This document shows, piece after piece, positions 29,254 to 37,685 of a DNA stretch of 64,000 bases. The DNA lies in contig NZ_JAGGPJ010000016.1 in the NCBI RefSeq assembly GCF_018613875.1, positions 1 to 64,000 on the forward strand, written 5' to 3'. The position numbers and the translations under genes were made by a program. Origin of the DNA: Arthrobacter sp. ISL-28 (GTDB lineage Bacteria; Actinomycetota; Actinomycetes; Actinomycetales; Micrococcaceae). Within the stretch, counting starts at the first letter, position 1. Every line of letters starts with the position of its first letter. The notes beneath the pieces are model-generated. The model was not told the origin of the DNA and searched no databases. It saw nothing but the letters and a program-made list of their open reading frames with translations.

Positions 29254-29733
29254 ATGGGAATCGGCGACAGCATAGGCAAAGCAGCGGAGAACGCCATGGA
29301 GGATCTGGCGGGGACGTCCAAACCTACAGATGACGCCCATGTGCCGGAGCCCGGCACCCGGGACGACGACGTTCAGGTCCACTCCTCCATCAGCGAAGGC
29401 TCCAACGCAATGGATAACGACGGCGGACCGGGCACCTCAGGCGCCGCGTCCGGCAGTCCAGAAACGCCCGGCCCGGAAACAGGCGGCTCAGAAGCGCGCG
29501 GCTCGGACACGGCCGGCTCTGAAACGGGCGCCGCGGACACGGCCGGCCCGGATACAGGCAGCGCAGAAGCGGGCGGCACAACGGATTCAGGAGGCATTGG
29601 CGCGGCGGAGGGATCGGACCTTCCCCGGGATGTCGCCGGTTCGGCCGGACTCCCCGACCCCGATCCCGACGAACTCCGGGCCGACCCTTCGGAAGGCGAC
29701 CAGGACCCAACCACCGGTCTCGGCCGCAGTTAG
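29254..29733 (+). CDS. Small acidic Gly/Ser/Thr/Pro-rich protein
   Basis: A 159-residue protein beginning MGIGDSIGKAAENAMEDLAG, reminiscent of short CsbD-like or stress-protein N-termini, then a long repetitive acidic region in which a 5-6 residue unit of the type (P/S)ETGGS/DTAGS recurs about ten times. gaaggagcaag precedes the ATG. There are no membrane segments. It resembles the acidic protein at 25283-25840 in composition. Function unknown. Confidence 0.6.
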   Translation: MGIGDSIGKAAENAMEDLAGTSKPTDDAHVPEPGTRDDDVQVHSSISEGSNAMDNDGGPGTSGAASGSPETPGPETGGSEARGSDTAGSETGAADTAGPDTGSAEAGGTTDSGGIGAAEGSDLPRDVAGSAGLPDPDPDELRADPSEGDQDPTTGLGRS

Positions 29734-30313
29734 ACGGATGGGCGATCCAACGCAGGAGAGGCGGACGGGCTGGGAGCATGCTGAATTAGGGGGCCTTGGT
29801 GGTGTCGGCGTCGGCCTCTTGGTCGGCGGGCAGGTGTGGTGCGTGGTTGAACGGATCTTACGGACCGGCACGTGGAGTCCTGGGTGATCTTTGAGGGATT
29901 GTTTGGGGCCTCCAGCGCGCGGTTCCTGACGCCGCAGCCGGAACTCGTCACGGAAAGCCGCGCCCGCGGCGCATTGCGGTGCACTACGCGGGGTGCCTCC
30001 CACCGGGCACCTTTATCTTCTCCCTCGTAAGGGGCTCGCTGTGCCGCGCGCTTCGGGTCAACCAACAGAGATCCAGCGCCAGGACCAAGTGGTTGCCCAT
30101 CCCGTTCTGCGTACAAGCACAAGAGACCGAAGACGGCAGCCAACTATTAGCGGGTATCGGGTACTCATGACGTGCGCTTTCCCATGCTGTGAACTTGTGG
30201 TTCAACTGAACACCGCCTATCGCAAAAGGTCTCAAAATGCGTGAAGAAGCGATACTCATGGGCGCCGTGCCAGTGGGGACTGGCCCGGCGCACCCCTACC
30301 CCTCCATGGGGAC
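29734..30313. other. 580-bp gap: leader region of the GT2-GH26 operon
   Basis: No frame here has coding character; the right half (about 30130-30250) is less GC-rich than the surroundings. The stretch close to the GT2 start contains GC-rich words (gggcgccgtgcc, gtggggactgg) that could fold. I looked for c-di-GMP, c-di-AMP and other known riboswitch cores and recognised none. Confidence 0.4.
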
Positions 30314-31756
30314 GTGGACGTGATCACCGTGTCGGATTTTATGGATGCCGCGCTGATGATGCTGGGTCCGTTCCTTTTCGTGGCTGTCTCGGTTATTGGC
30401 CTCCGGATGGCCGGATACTGGTGGAGCTTCATTTTCTTCTGGCAGCGCTACCGGCGGCGTGAGGCTGTGACCACGGCTGGGCTGCGCAAACTGGACGTGC
30501 CGTTCGTCAAGATCCAGATCACCACCCGCGGCTCGGCGGGCAGTACCGCCGTCGTCCTGCGGGGCATCCGTAACGTCATCGAGCTTGGCCGTGAAGACCC
30601 CGCCTTCTACCGGCGGTTCCTGTCAGTGGAAGTGGTGACCGAATCCTTTGAGCAGGCGGAGACGGTCCGGAGTGTCTTCCACGGCGCTCCCATCGCCGTC
30701 GACGCCCTGGTGATCCCGGCCAGCTACGAAACCCCCGCCGGCACCGGCCTCAAGGCGCGGGGCCTGCATTATGCCGTGGAAAACCGGCGAGGGCTGTGGA
30801 ACAGGAAACCGGGCCGCACTTTCATCGTCCACTACGACGAGGAGAGCGTTATGGTTCCCGATGAGCTCCGCAAGCTGATCAGAGTCCTCTCCACCACAAC
30901 AAAGATGATCCTCGAAGGCCCCATCTACTACCCCTTGGAATACCTTCACGCGTCCGTGCTTTGCCGGTCGATGGAGGCAAGCCGCCCGATGGGCTGCTAT
31001 GAGTGCCGCCAGGTGATGGAATCAGGCGTCCCGTTCCACCTGCACGGTTCCAACCTCGTGGTGGAGGAAGCCCTTGAGAACGAACTGGGCTGGGACATCG
31101 GCTCCCTGGACGGCCAGCCGTTCATTGCCGAGGACTATGTGTTCGGAATGAACGCGTTTACCAAGTACGGCCGCAATATTTTCGACTGGCACGGCTGCCT
31201 CATGCTGGAACAGGCTCCCTTCTCGTTGCACAGCGCCTTCAAACAGCGCTACCGCTGGATCTTTGGCGTGCTGCAGGGGATCACCGCCGCGGCCCGGAGA
31301 CCGCGCTTCCGGGCCCTTCCACTGCGGACCAGGACAGGATTGTTGTGGGGCACACGGTTCCGCATCGCCACCTTCGCACTCGGCGCCATCGTGGGGACGC
31401 TTTCGCTACTGGTGGTTCCGATCTTCGTAGCCCGCGCTATCACGGCCCTGATGCTCGACCAACCTCCGCTGATCCCCGGGGCGGCCAACCTCTGGCTGTC
31501 CGTGGTCGGCGCCATGTGGCTCGGTTCGGTGTTCGTTGGTGCGTGGCACAATGTGGCCGACGCGGGGCTGGACAGATGGGAGCGGGCAGCGGAAATAGCC
31601 CGGTCGGTCGCGGTTGCCCCCATAGCAGGAATCTGCGAAAGTTCTGCGGCGCTTTGGGCTGTTGCCAACTGGATCTCCGGAAAACGCAACGTGCAGTGGA
31701 CGCCAACCCCCAAGACGAAGCAGGCAGACCTCGCGAGCGTCAGGAACGGTGATTGA
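30314..31756 (+). CDS. Family 2 glycosyltransferase (membrane polysaccharide synthase)
   Basis: A 480-residue processive-type GT2. An N-terminal hydrophobic helix (MMLGPFLFVAVSVIGL) leads into the catalytic domain, with HYDEES near 173 (metal Asp), AEDYVFGMNAF near 270 (general base) and QRYRWIFGVLQG near 312, the Q-x-x-R-W motif of processive synthases. Further hydrophobic segments follow at about 345-400 and 425-455. The start is uncertain: GTG at 30314 and 30320 and ATG at 30341 are all possible. It begins a three-gene operon with a small membrane protein and a GH26-like hydrolase. The polymer is unknown; the hydrolase hints at a mannan-like or beta-linked glycan. Confidence 0.85.
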   Translation: MDVITVSDFMDAALMMLGPFLFVAVSVIGLRMAGYWWSFIFFWQRYRRREAVTTAGLRKLDVPFVKIQITTRGSAGSTAVVLRGIRNVIELGREDPAFYRRFLSVEVVTESFEQAETVRSVFHGAPIAVDALVIPASYETPAGTGLKARGLHYAVENRRGLWNRKPGRTFIVHYDEESVMVPDELRKLIRVLSTTTKMILEGPIYYPLEYLHASVLCRSMEASRPMGCYECRQVMESGVPFHLHGSNLVVEEALENELGWDIGSLDGQPFIAEDYVFGMNAFTKYGRNIFDWHGCLMLEQAPFSLHSAFKQRYRWIFGVLQGITAAARRPRFRALPLRTRTGLLWGTRFRIATFALGAIVGTLSLLVVPIFVARAITALMLDQPPLIPGAANLWLSVVGAMWLGSVFVGAWHNVADAGLDRWERAAEIARSVAVAPIAGICESSAALWAVANWISGKRNVQWTPTPKTKQADLASVRNGD

Positions 31757-31757
31757 C

Positions 31758-32078
31758 ATGGAACCAACCGCAACAGTCGCCGTCGGGGACGGCTTGACGC
31801 CAAAAACGGCCCAAACAAGGGCGGCCGTTGCCAGCGAGGAACTGCCCATGCCGACGGCCCAGGGCGGCGCCAGCCGGTGCAGTCGCCTGGTGTGCCTGAC
31901 CCTGTTGTTGGCCGCGGTTGCCATGGCCTCTGTCTTCATCGGTGTACCCCTGGCCGCAGCCCTGCATGCGGTGGTGTATCAGCCCCTGCTGGGTATCATC
32001 TTCGCAGCCGCGATCACTGCTGAATTAGCGCTGATGGTGGCGTCCGTCATCCTGAGGACCGAGAAGAGCGTACGGTGA
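31758..32078 (+). CDS. Small membrane protein of the GT2-GH26 operon
   Basis: A 106-residue protein beginning 1 bp after the synthase stop (MEPTATVAVGDGL). It has a polar N-terminal 45 residues and two hydrophobic helices, LVCLTLLLAAVAMASVFIGV and LLGIIFAAAITAELALMVAS. I recognise no family. The tight spacing on both sides (1 bp before, 4-bp overlap after) indicates a dedicated accessory subunit of the polysaccharide system. Confidence 0.75.
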   Translation: MEPTATVAVGDGLTPKTAQTRAAVASEELPMPTAQGGASRCSRLVCLTLLLAAVAMASVFIGVPLAAALHAVVYQPLLGIIFAAAITAELALMVASVILRTEKSVR

Positions 32079-33232
32079 ACCGCGTGCGGAACCGGGAAAA
32101 CCCAGCCCGGAAGGTGGTTGTCTGCATGGTGCTCCTTGCGGTCGCAACCGCTTCCCTGGCCTTTGCATTCACCGAGCGGCACGTCCCGCTGCCCGTGCCC
32201 GAGCACGGGGAGGCCTACTATGGCGTCCAGCTGGACTGGCAGCACGATTCCGCGGACGGCTATGCATCCCGGCTGGGGGCGACGCCCGCAGTGTACGGAC
32301 GCTATGTCAGCTTCCCGCTGACACCGGAGGAGGAAAAGGAAGTGGGCGAGGAGATATCCCAGCTGGCTGACGCCCATTCCGCCATGATGTTGACGCTGGA
32401 GCCTTGGAACGGCCTCGCGTCCATCACGCCTGAAGTGCTTGCGGACTTCTCGCAGGACCTGACGGCGTGGACCCGCAAGGGTGTCCCGGTTATGGTGCGC
32501 TTCGCCCATGAAATGAACGGATCATGGTATCCATGGGGCCAGCAGCCGGAGCTCTTCATCGAAAAATTCCGCCAGGTGGCAGCAGCCGCCCATGCAGTCC
32601 CCGGATCAACTATGCTGTGGTCCCCGAACGAAGGCGGAGGCTACCCGTTCCCCGGCGGGGCACACGAGGCGAAGCCCGCGGCCGCGGCATTCTCTGTCCT
32701 GGACACCAACGGCGACGGCAGGCTCTCCATGGACGATGACCCCTACGGGCCCTATTGGCCAGGCGACGCTGCCGTGGACTGGGTGGGACTCACGCTCTAT
32801 CACTACGGCGATGTCCACCCGTGGGGCGAAAACGAGATTCCTGCCCCGGGCAAGCTGGCCGCGAAAATCACCGGAACATACAGGACCGGCTTCGTGGATG
32901 AAACAGCCGTCCCGGACTTTTATGCCGCCTACGCGGTAGGGCACGCCAAGCCGTTCGCCATTTCCGAGACCGCCGCCTTCTACAACACGGCCCGCACAGA
33001 CGGCGCGGCAGCGCTGGAGATCAAATCTGCCTGGTGGAAGCAGCTGTTCGATGCCGGATTCGAAACACAATTCCCGCAGATGAAACTGGCCATGTGGTTC
33101 GAGTACACCAAAGAGGAAACGGAACCCAGCAACCAGGTCATCGACTGGAGGGCCACCGCGGATCCGGCCGTCCTGGCGCCGTTCCGGGCAGCGGTCCCTT
33201 CGCGGTTCATCATGGCGCCGCTGGGAGGGTAG
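32075..33232 (+). CDS. GH26-like secreted/anchored glycoside hydrolase
   Basis: A 385-residue protein with a hydrophobic N-terminal helix (VVVCMVLLAVATASLAFAF) acting as signal or membrane anchor. The barrel resembles GH26 beta-mannanases: FAHEMNGSWYPWG near 145 holds the likely acid/base Glu, and the ISETAAFY region near 295 the nucleophile candidate. DTNGDGRLSMDDD near 210 is a textbook calcium-binding (dockerin/EF-hand) loop inserted before WPGDAAVDWVGLTLYHYGD. The GTG start overlaps the upstream stop (GTGA). Its presence with a GT2 synthase parallels cellulose- or PNAG-type systems in which a hydrolase edits or releases the polymer. Confidence 0.82.
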   Translation: MNRVRNRENPARKVVVCMVLLAVATASLAFAFTERHVPLPVPEHGEAYYGVQLDWQHDSADGYASRLGATPAVYGRYVSFPLTPEEEKEVGEEISQLADAHSAMMLTLEPWNGLASITPEVLADFSQDLTAWTRKGVPVMVRFAHEMNGSWYPWGQQPELFIEKFRQVAAAAHAVPGSTMLWSPNEGGGYPFPGGAHEAKPAAAAFSVLDTNGDGRLSMDDDPYGPYWPGDAAVDWVGLTLYHYGDVHPWGENEIPAPGKLAAKITGTYRTGFVDETAVPDFYAAYAVGHAKPFAISETAAFYNTARTDGAAALEIKSAWWKQLFDAGFETQFPQMKLAMWFEYTKEETEPSNQVIDWRATADPAVLAPFRAAVPSRFIMAPLGG

Positions 33233-33326
33233 CAGGCGCGCCGGCAGGGGACTGAACCGGCCCTCGTACGTTTCCTACTTGACCTGCAGAGTGAAAAGAC
33301 CACAGCCGAAACCTAAGAAAGTACTA

Positions 33327-34139
33327 CTAGGACCAGGCGCCGCGGCTTTCCAGGACGTCCTTGAGCAGGTCGGCGCGGTCGGAGACGATCCCGTCCACGC
33401 CGAGGTCCAGGAGCCGGTGCATCTCGGCCGGATCGTTGATGGTCCATGCGTGGACGTTCAGTCCCAGCCCGTGCGCGCGGCGGACGAAGCCGGGCGTGAC
33501 GACGGGAAAGCCGCGGTACCGGACCGGCACCTGCAGGGCATCAACATCGCGCAGCACCCGGCGCAGCACGGGCCGCACCCACGAACGCAGGCCGGGTACG
33601 GCGAGCAGCGGCGACAACGCCATGAAAGCAGCGTTGACCGACGTCCCGGCGGACGACGCGGTGCGGCGGCTGAGCAGCCGCAGTACCGCACGCCGTCGGC
33701 GGTCCGAAAAGCTGGCGATGAGTACGCGGTCATGGACAGCATGCCGCTCGATTGCGTCCGCAACGCTCCGGACTGAATGCCAGTCCTTGACGTCGAGGTT
33801 GAACCGGGTCCCGGGGAAGGCCGCCACGAGTTCATCGAAGGTGGGCACGGGTTCCGTCCCGCCGATCCGCGCCCGGGACACCTCTTCGGCGGTCAGGTCG
33901 GCGATGCGTCCGGCGCTGTCCGTGATCCGGTCCAGGGCGGCGTCATGAAAGAGCAGCAGCACGCCGTCGGTGGTCGTGTGCACGTCCGTTTCAAGGTAGC
34001 GGTAGCCGAGCCCGACGGCGGCGCCGAAGGCCGCCATGGAGTTCTCCAGGCCGTCAAGGGAGAAGCCCCTGTGGGCCATGGCGATGGGCATGTGGGCGCC
34101 GGCTGCTGATTCCGGGGACGAAAAGAAGGGCAGCGTCAC
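33327..34139 (-). CDS. Glycerophosphodiester phosphodiesterase
   Basis: A 270-residue GDPD. AHRGFSLDGLENSMAAF near 21 (H-R catalytic pair and Glu), YLETDVHTTTDGVLLLFHDA near 48 (E, D and second His) and FNLDVKDW near 113 complete the active site. WTINDPAEMHRLLDLGVDG and SDRADLLKDVL form the C-terminal end. GTG at 34139 is chosen because it is 7 bp after the upstream gene's stop and gives the family-like leader VTLPFFSSPE; ATG at 34091 is the alternative. It hydrolyses glycerophosphodiesters to glycerol 3-phosphate and an alcohol. It is transcribed with the HAD gene. Confidence 0.9.
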   Translation of the reverse strand: MTLPFFSSPESAAGAHMPIAMAHRGFSLDGLENSMAAFGAAVGLGYRYLETDVHTTTDGVLLLFHDAALDRITDSAGRIADLTAEEVSRARIGGTEPVPTFDELVAAFPGTRFNLDVKDWHSVRSVADAIERHAVHDRVLIASFSDRRRRAVLRLLSRRTASSAGTSVNAAFMALSPLLAVPGLRSWVRPVLRRVLRDVDALQVPVRYRGFPVVTPGFVRRAHGLGLNVHAWTINDPAEMHRLLDLGVDGIVSDRADLLKDVLESRGAWS

Positions 34140-34146
34140 AGCGCTT

Positions 34147-34965
34147 TTACGGCAGTCTGACGCCGAGTTCGGCGAGCTTCTCCTCGAGAATCTGGGCCAC
34201 GCCGTCGTCGTCAAAATGCGGCGCCTGCTGCCCGGCGGCGCGGATCGCTTCCGGGTGGCCGCTGGCCATCGCATAACCGTGGCCGGCCCAGCGGAGCATT
34301 TCGATGTCGTTGGGCATATCGCCGAAGGCCACCACATCCGCGGCGTCGATTCCCCGCGCCGCAGCGTAGCCGGCGAGAGTGACAGCCTTATTGATGCCCG
34401 GGACGGACAGTTCCAGCATGGCGACGGTAGGCGCTGAATGCGTGACGGTGGCGAGATTCCCGACGGCGGGGCTCACCGCTGCGAGGAACTCATCTGCGGT
34501 GCCTTCGCGGATGATGGCAAGGAACTTCACGACCGCGTCATCTGCCGTGAGCGTCTCGTCCAGCGGGGCTGGTGTGAACTCGGACAGGAGTTCGCTCGTG
34601 TCGTTTTCGATGAAGCCAGGCTCCAGGTGGAATCCGGTGAGGGTTTCGGCAGCGAACAGCGCGGTAGGGCGGAGCTTCTTGATGATCCGGCGGACCTCGA
34701 AGACGTCGTCCAGGGCCATGGTCTGCGCGGACACCAGTTTGTCCGCCTCGAGGTCCCACACCACTGCGCCGTTCGAGCAGATCACCGTGCCGGTGTGCCC
34801 CAGCTGTTTTTCCAGCGGGTGCAGCCAGCGCGGCGGACGGCCGGTTACGAAGACGAGCTCGACGCCGGCCTCCCGGCAGGCGTGGAACGCCCGGACCGTG
34901 CGGACACTGATTTTTCCGTCGTGCCCCAGGATCGTTCCGTCTATGTCACTTGCAACCAACCGCAT
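34147..34965 (-). CDS. Cof-type HAD family hydrolase
   Basis: A 272-residue HAD phosphatase of subfamily IIB. Motif I is SDIDGTILGHDG (nucleophile Asp8 and acid/base Asp10), motif II is VFVTGRPP near 39, the conserved Lys is in GINKAVTL near 190 and motif III/IV is VVAFGDMPNDIEML near 210. The large cap domain sits between residues 85 and 185. It probably dephosphorylates a small sugar phosphate or flavin-type substrate in the cytoplasm. It is the first gene of a two-gene operon with GDPD. Confidence 0.92.
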   Translation of the reverse strand: MRLVASDIDGTILGHDGKISVRTVRAFHACREAGVELVFVTGRPPRWLHPLEKQLGHTGTVICSNGAVVWDLEADKLVSAQTMALDDVFEVRRIIKKLRPTALFAAETLTGFHLEPGFIENDTSELLSEFTPAPLDETLTADDAVVKFLAIIREGTADEFLAAVSPAVGNLATVTHSAPTVAMLELSVPGINKAVTLAGYAAARGIDAADVVAFGDMPNDIEMLRWAGHGYAMASGHPEAIRAAGQQAPHFDDDGVAQILEEKLAELGVRLP

Positions 34966-35362
34966 CCTGCCAGTCTACGTCGGCGCAGCAGGACCACCGG
35001 CCGCAGCCGGATGCTTTGGCGGGAAGCCAGCCGAGGATCCAGTCACTGTCCGGCGCGTCCGCCTTTGGCCGCCGGGAAGGCCAGGAACTCGCGGACCTCG
35101 GTCCGGTTGTCCATAGCCTCAAGGCTGAAAAGGTCCGGGCTCAGTGAGGGAGGCACTGGCAATACCCCTATCAGCAGGGACTCCCTCACGCTGGCGATCC
35201 CCTGTTCCATGGATAGTGAGCCCCGCTTCCTGGAAAGCAGTTCCTGGACTGCAGTTCCTGAACAGCACAGGACATCCGAGGCAACCGCCCAAGTTTGCAG
35301 CGGCTTTGACCGGTTCCGTCTCCGCGGAACAACCAACACCCCATCCCCCCATCAGGAGAGAC
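34966..35362. other. Spacer between HAD and alcohol dehydrogenase genes
   Basis: About 400 bases without an intact gene. It contains a truncated XRE-type regulator start on the minus strand (35043-35114), the divergent promoter region and the ribosome binding site aggagag of the dehydrogenase gene. Confidence 0.5.
35043..35114 (-). pseudogene. N-terminal stub of an XRE/MmyB-type regulator
   Basis: On the minus strand an ATG opens MDNRTEVREFLAFPAAKGGR and stops after 24 codons. MDNR-x-EVREFL is the usual beginning of MmyB-like XRE regulators that stand divergent to dehydrogenase genes in actinobacteria. The HTH and ligand domains are missing, so this is a deletion remnant. Confidence 0.55.
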
Positions 35363-36406
35363 ATGCTGAGCGTTAGCGCCTACGCCGCCCCGTCCGCCAC
35401 CGAACCCCTCGCCCCGACCACCATCGAGCGCCGTGACGTCGGCCCAAGTGACGTCCTCATCGAGATCAAGTACGCCGGCATCTGCCACTCCGACATCCAC
35501 ACCGTCCGCGGCGACTGGGGGCCCCAGTCCTACCCGCTGGCCCCCGGCCACGAAATCGCCGGAATCGTCACGAAGGTTGGCTCCGAGGTGACCAAGTACG
35601 CCGTGGGTGACCGGGTGGGCGTCGGCTGCATGGTCAACTCCTGCCGCGAATGCGCCAACTGCCAAAAGGGCGAGGAGCAGTACTGCCTCGTAGGGATGAC
35701 CGGTACCTACGGCGCCGTGGACCGTGATGGAACCATCACCCAAGGCGGTTACTCCACCCATGTCGTGGTGACCGAAGACTTCGTCGTCAGGATCCCGGAG
35801 GGCATCGAACTCGATGCCGCGGCCCCGCTGCTGTGCGCGGGCATCACCACCTACTCCCCGCTGCGCCACTGGGGCGCCGGGCCCGGCAAGAAGGTCGCCG
35901 TCGTCGGCCTCGGTGGACTCGGGCACATGGCCGTCAAGCTCGCCTCCGCCATGGGTGCCGACGTCACCGTCCTCTCCCAGTCGCTGAAGAAGCAGGAAGA
36001 CGGCCTGCGCCTCGGCGCCGACGCCTACTACGCCACCAGTGATCCCGGAACTTTCGAGCAGCTGGCCGGCTCCTTCGACCTGATCATCAACACCGTCAGC
36101 GCCAAGATCGACATCAGCGCCTACCTGCAGCTGCTGACCCTCGACGGCGCCCTGGTGAATGTGGGCGCTCCGGCGGAACCACTCCCCGTCCAGGTGTTCT
36201 CCCTGATCATGGGACGCCGGTCGTTTGCCGGCTCGGCGATCGGCGGGATCCGCGAGACCCAGGAAATGCTCGATTTCTGTGCCGAACACCAGCTCGGCGC
36301 AGAAATCGAGGTCATTCCGGCAGAAAAGATCAACGACGCCTACGAACGAGTCCTTGCCTCCGATGTCCGGTACCGCTTCGTGATCGACACCTCGACCCTG
36401 GGCTAG
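35363..36406 (+). CDS. Zinc-dependent NAD(P) alcohol dehydrogenase (YahK/CAD type)
   Basis: A 347-residue medium-chain dehydrogenase. [17 protein letters not shown] near 36 (catalytic zinc Cys), the [17 protein letters not shown] segment near 58 (zinc His-Glu), [15 protein letters not shown] near 93 (structural zinc tetrad) and [15 protein letters not shown] near 175 (cofactor) match the cinnamyl-alcohol/YahK subgroup, usually NADPH-specific aldehyde reductases. aggagag precedes ATG 35363. It is a single transcription unit with a hairpin after it, divergent from a decayed regulator stub, so its original control may be lost. Confidence 0.93.
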   Translation: MLSVSAYAAPSATEPLAPTTIERRDVGPSDVLIEIKYAGICHSDIHTVRGDWGPQSYPLAPGHEIAGIVTKVGSEVTKYAVGDRVGVGCMVNSCRECANCQKGEEQYCLVGMTGTYGAVDRDGTITQGGYSTHVVVTEDFVVRIPEGIELDAAAPLLCAGITTYSPLRHWGAGPGKKVAVVGLGGLGHMAVKLASAMGADVTVLSQSLKKQEDGLRLGADAYYATSDPGTFEQLAGSFDLIINTVSAKIDISAYLQLLTLDGALVNVGAPAEPLPVQVFSLIMGRRSFAGSAIGGIRETQEMLDFCAEHQLGAEIEVIPAEKINDAYERVLASDVRYRFVIDTSTLG

Positions 36407-36425
36407 CGGCGCCGAGGCTTCATCC

Positions 36426-36447
36426 AGCGGTGCCTTCGGGCACCGCT
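36426..36447 (+). terminator. UUCG hairpin terminator after the alcohol dehydrogenase
   Basis: A perfect 9-bp stem (agcggtgcc / ggcaccgct) closed by a ttcg tetraloop starts 20 bp after the dehydrogenase stop. There is no U-tract. Confidence 0.7.
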
Positions 36448-36450
36448 CGG

Positions 36451-36512
36451 TGAGGCCCCGGGAGCCCTATTCCATTTACTGGATGAGGCCCGGCGAGCCC
36501 TTTTCCATTAAG
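36451..36512. repeat. 29-bp imperfect tandem repeat upstream of the LCP gene
   Basis: Two copies (36451-36479 and 36484-36512) share tgaggccc, gagccct and ttccatt, at about 80% identity. They lie 25 bp before the LCP start. Confidence 0.6.
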
Positions 36513-36536
36513 TCGTTTCAGGCACATAGTTATCCC

Positions 36537-37601
36537 ATGAGTGATACGCAACGACGCGTGCAGCCCAAGGTCTTGGCATTCATTGTGACGCTGGGGCTTC
36601 TGATTCCGCTGCTGGCAGGCCTCTACTTTTGGTCCCAGGCCCGGGCCAACGGTCCGGAGAGTGCCCCGAGTGCCCCGACTGCGCCTCCAGCCACTTCCCC
36701 AACTCCCAAGCCGAAGGCCACTACTCCTGCGCCAAAGCCCAAGCCTCCGGCACCCCCGGCTGACCGCCTCCGGGGCCAGCCGGTCAACATCCTGCTTATC
36801 GGCAGCGACACGAGGGGGACCAACGCGAAGGACACCGTGCGGAGGCTCGCCACTGACCAGCGTGCTGACACCCTTTTCCTGATCCATGTCTCGGCCGACC
36901 GCAAGAGCGTCCACGGCATTTCCGTTATGCGCGACCTCTGGGCTGAAATCCCCGGCTACGGCTACTCAAAGATCAACGACGGCCTTGCCTGGGGCGGCGT
37001 GCCCGCCATGCGGCAAACCGTCGGGGCACTGTTCGGCCGGCACATTGACCACTCCATCGTGATCGACTTCGGCAGGTTCGTAGAACTGGTCGATGCCCTT
37101 GGCGGAGTGCGGGTTGACGTCCGGACGCCGTTCACGTCGACCCACGACAGCCGGCACACGTTCCCGCAGGGCGTGCAGAAACTCAATGGCGCCCATGCCC
37201 TGGAGTTCGTCCGGGAACGCTACGCCTTCAGCGACGGGGACTACCAGCGTGTACGGAACCAGCAGACCTTCGTGAAGGCGCTGATCGCCGAACTCCTCCA
37301 GCCCAAGACCATCACCAATCCCGTGACCCTCCGCAAGACCGTTGCTTCCCTCTCAAGAATCGTTGCGGTCAGCACCGGGCTGGATCAGGAAACCTTGGCA
37401 GGGCTGGCGTACAGCCTGCGCAATCTCCCGCTGAAGAATGCTGCGTTCTTCGCTCTGCCCACCGCAGGCGTGAGCACCTCGTTCGACGGGCGGTCAATTG
37501 TCCTGCAGGATCCCGCAGCACTCGCTCAGATCAGGACGGCCCTGGCCCGTGACCGCGTGGACCAATACATCAAGGCTTCTGGGGTTCCGGTCATCCGCTG
37601 A
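36537..37601 (+). CDS. LytR-CpsA-Psr (LCP) family cell-wall ligase
   Basis: A 354-residue membrane-anchored protein. A short basic cytoplasmic start, one helix (VLAFIVTLGLLIPLLAGLYF) and a Pro/Lys/Thr linker lead into the LCP domain. NILLIGSDTRG near 82, RADTLFLIHVSADRKSVHG near 112, SVMRDLWAEIPGYGYSKIND near 130 and YQRVRNQQTFVKALI near 237 are the family signatures with the Arg/Asp residues that bind polyprenyl-pyrophosphate. Such enzymes transfer teichoic acid, arabinogalactan or capsule onto peptidoglycan outside the membrane. It precedes an FG-GAP protein in the same orientation. Confidence 0.93.
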   Translation: MSDTQRRVQPKVLAFIVTLGLLIPLLAGLYFWSQARANGPESAPSAPTAPPATSPTPKPKATTPAPKPKPPAPPADRLRGQPVNILLIGSDTRGTNAKDTVRRLATDQRADTLFLIHVSADRKSVHGISVMRDLWAEIPGYGYSKINDGLAWGGVPAMRQTVGALFGRHIDHSIVIDFGRFVELVDALGGVRVDVRTPFTSTHDSRHTFPQGVQKLNGAHALEFVRERYAFSDGDYQRVRNQQTFVKALIAELLQPKTITNPVTLRKTVASLSRIVAVSTGLDQETLAGLAYSLRNLPLKNAAFFALPTAGVSTSFDGRSIVLQDPAALAQIRTALARDRVDQYIKASGVPVIR

Positions 37602-37685
37602 GCCCCGGACAACGCGCCTGACGGGGACCAGGAGCCTGCCGCCGCTTCCCGACGTAAACTGAGGGTGGCAAAGGAGCGGACGGCG

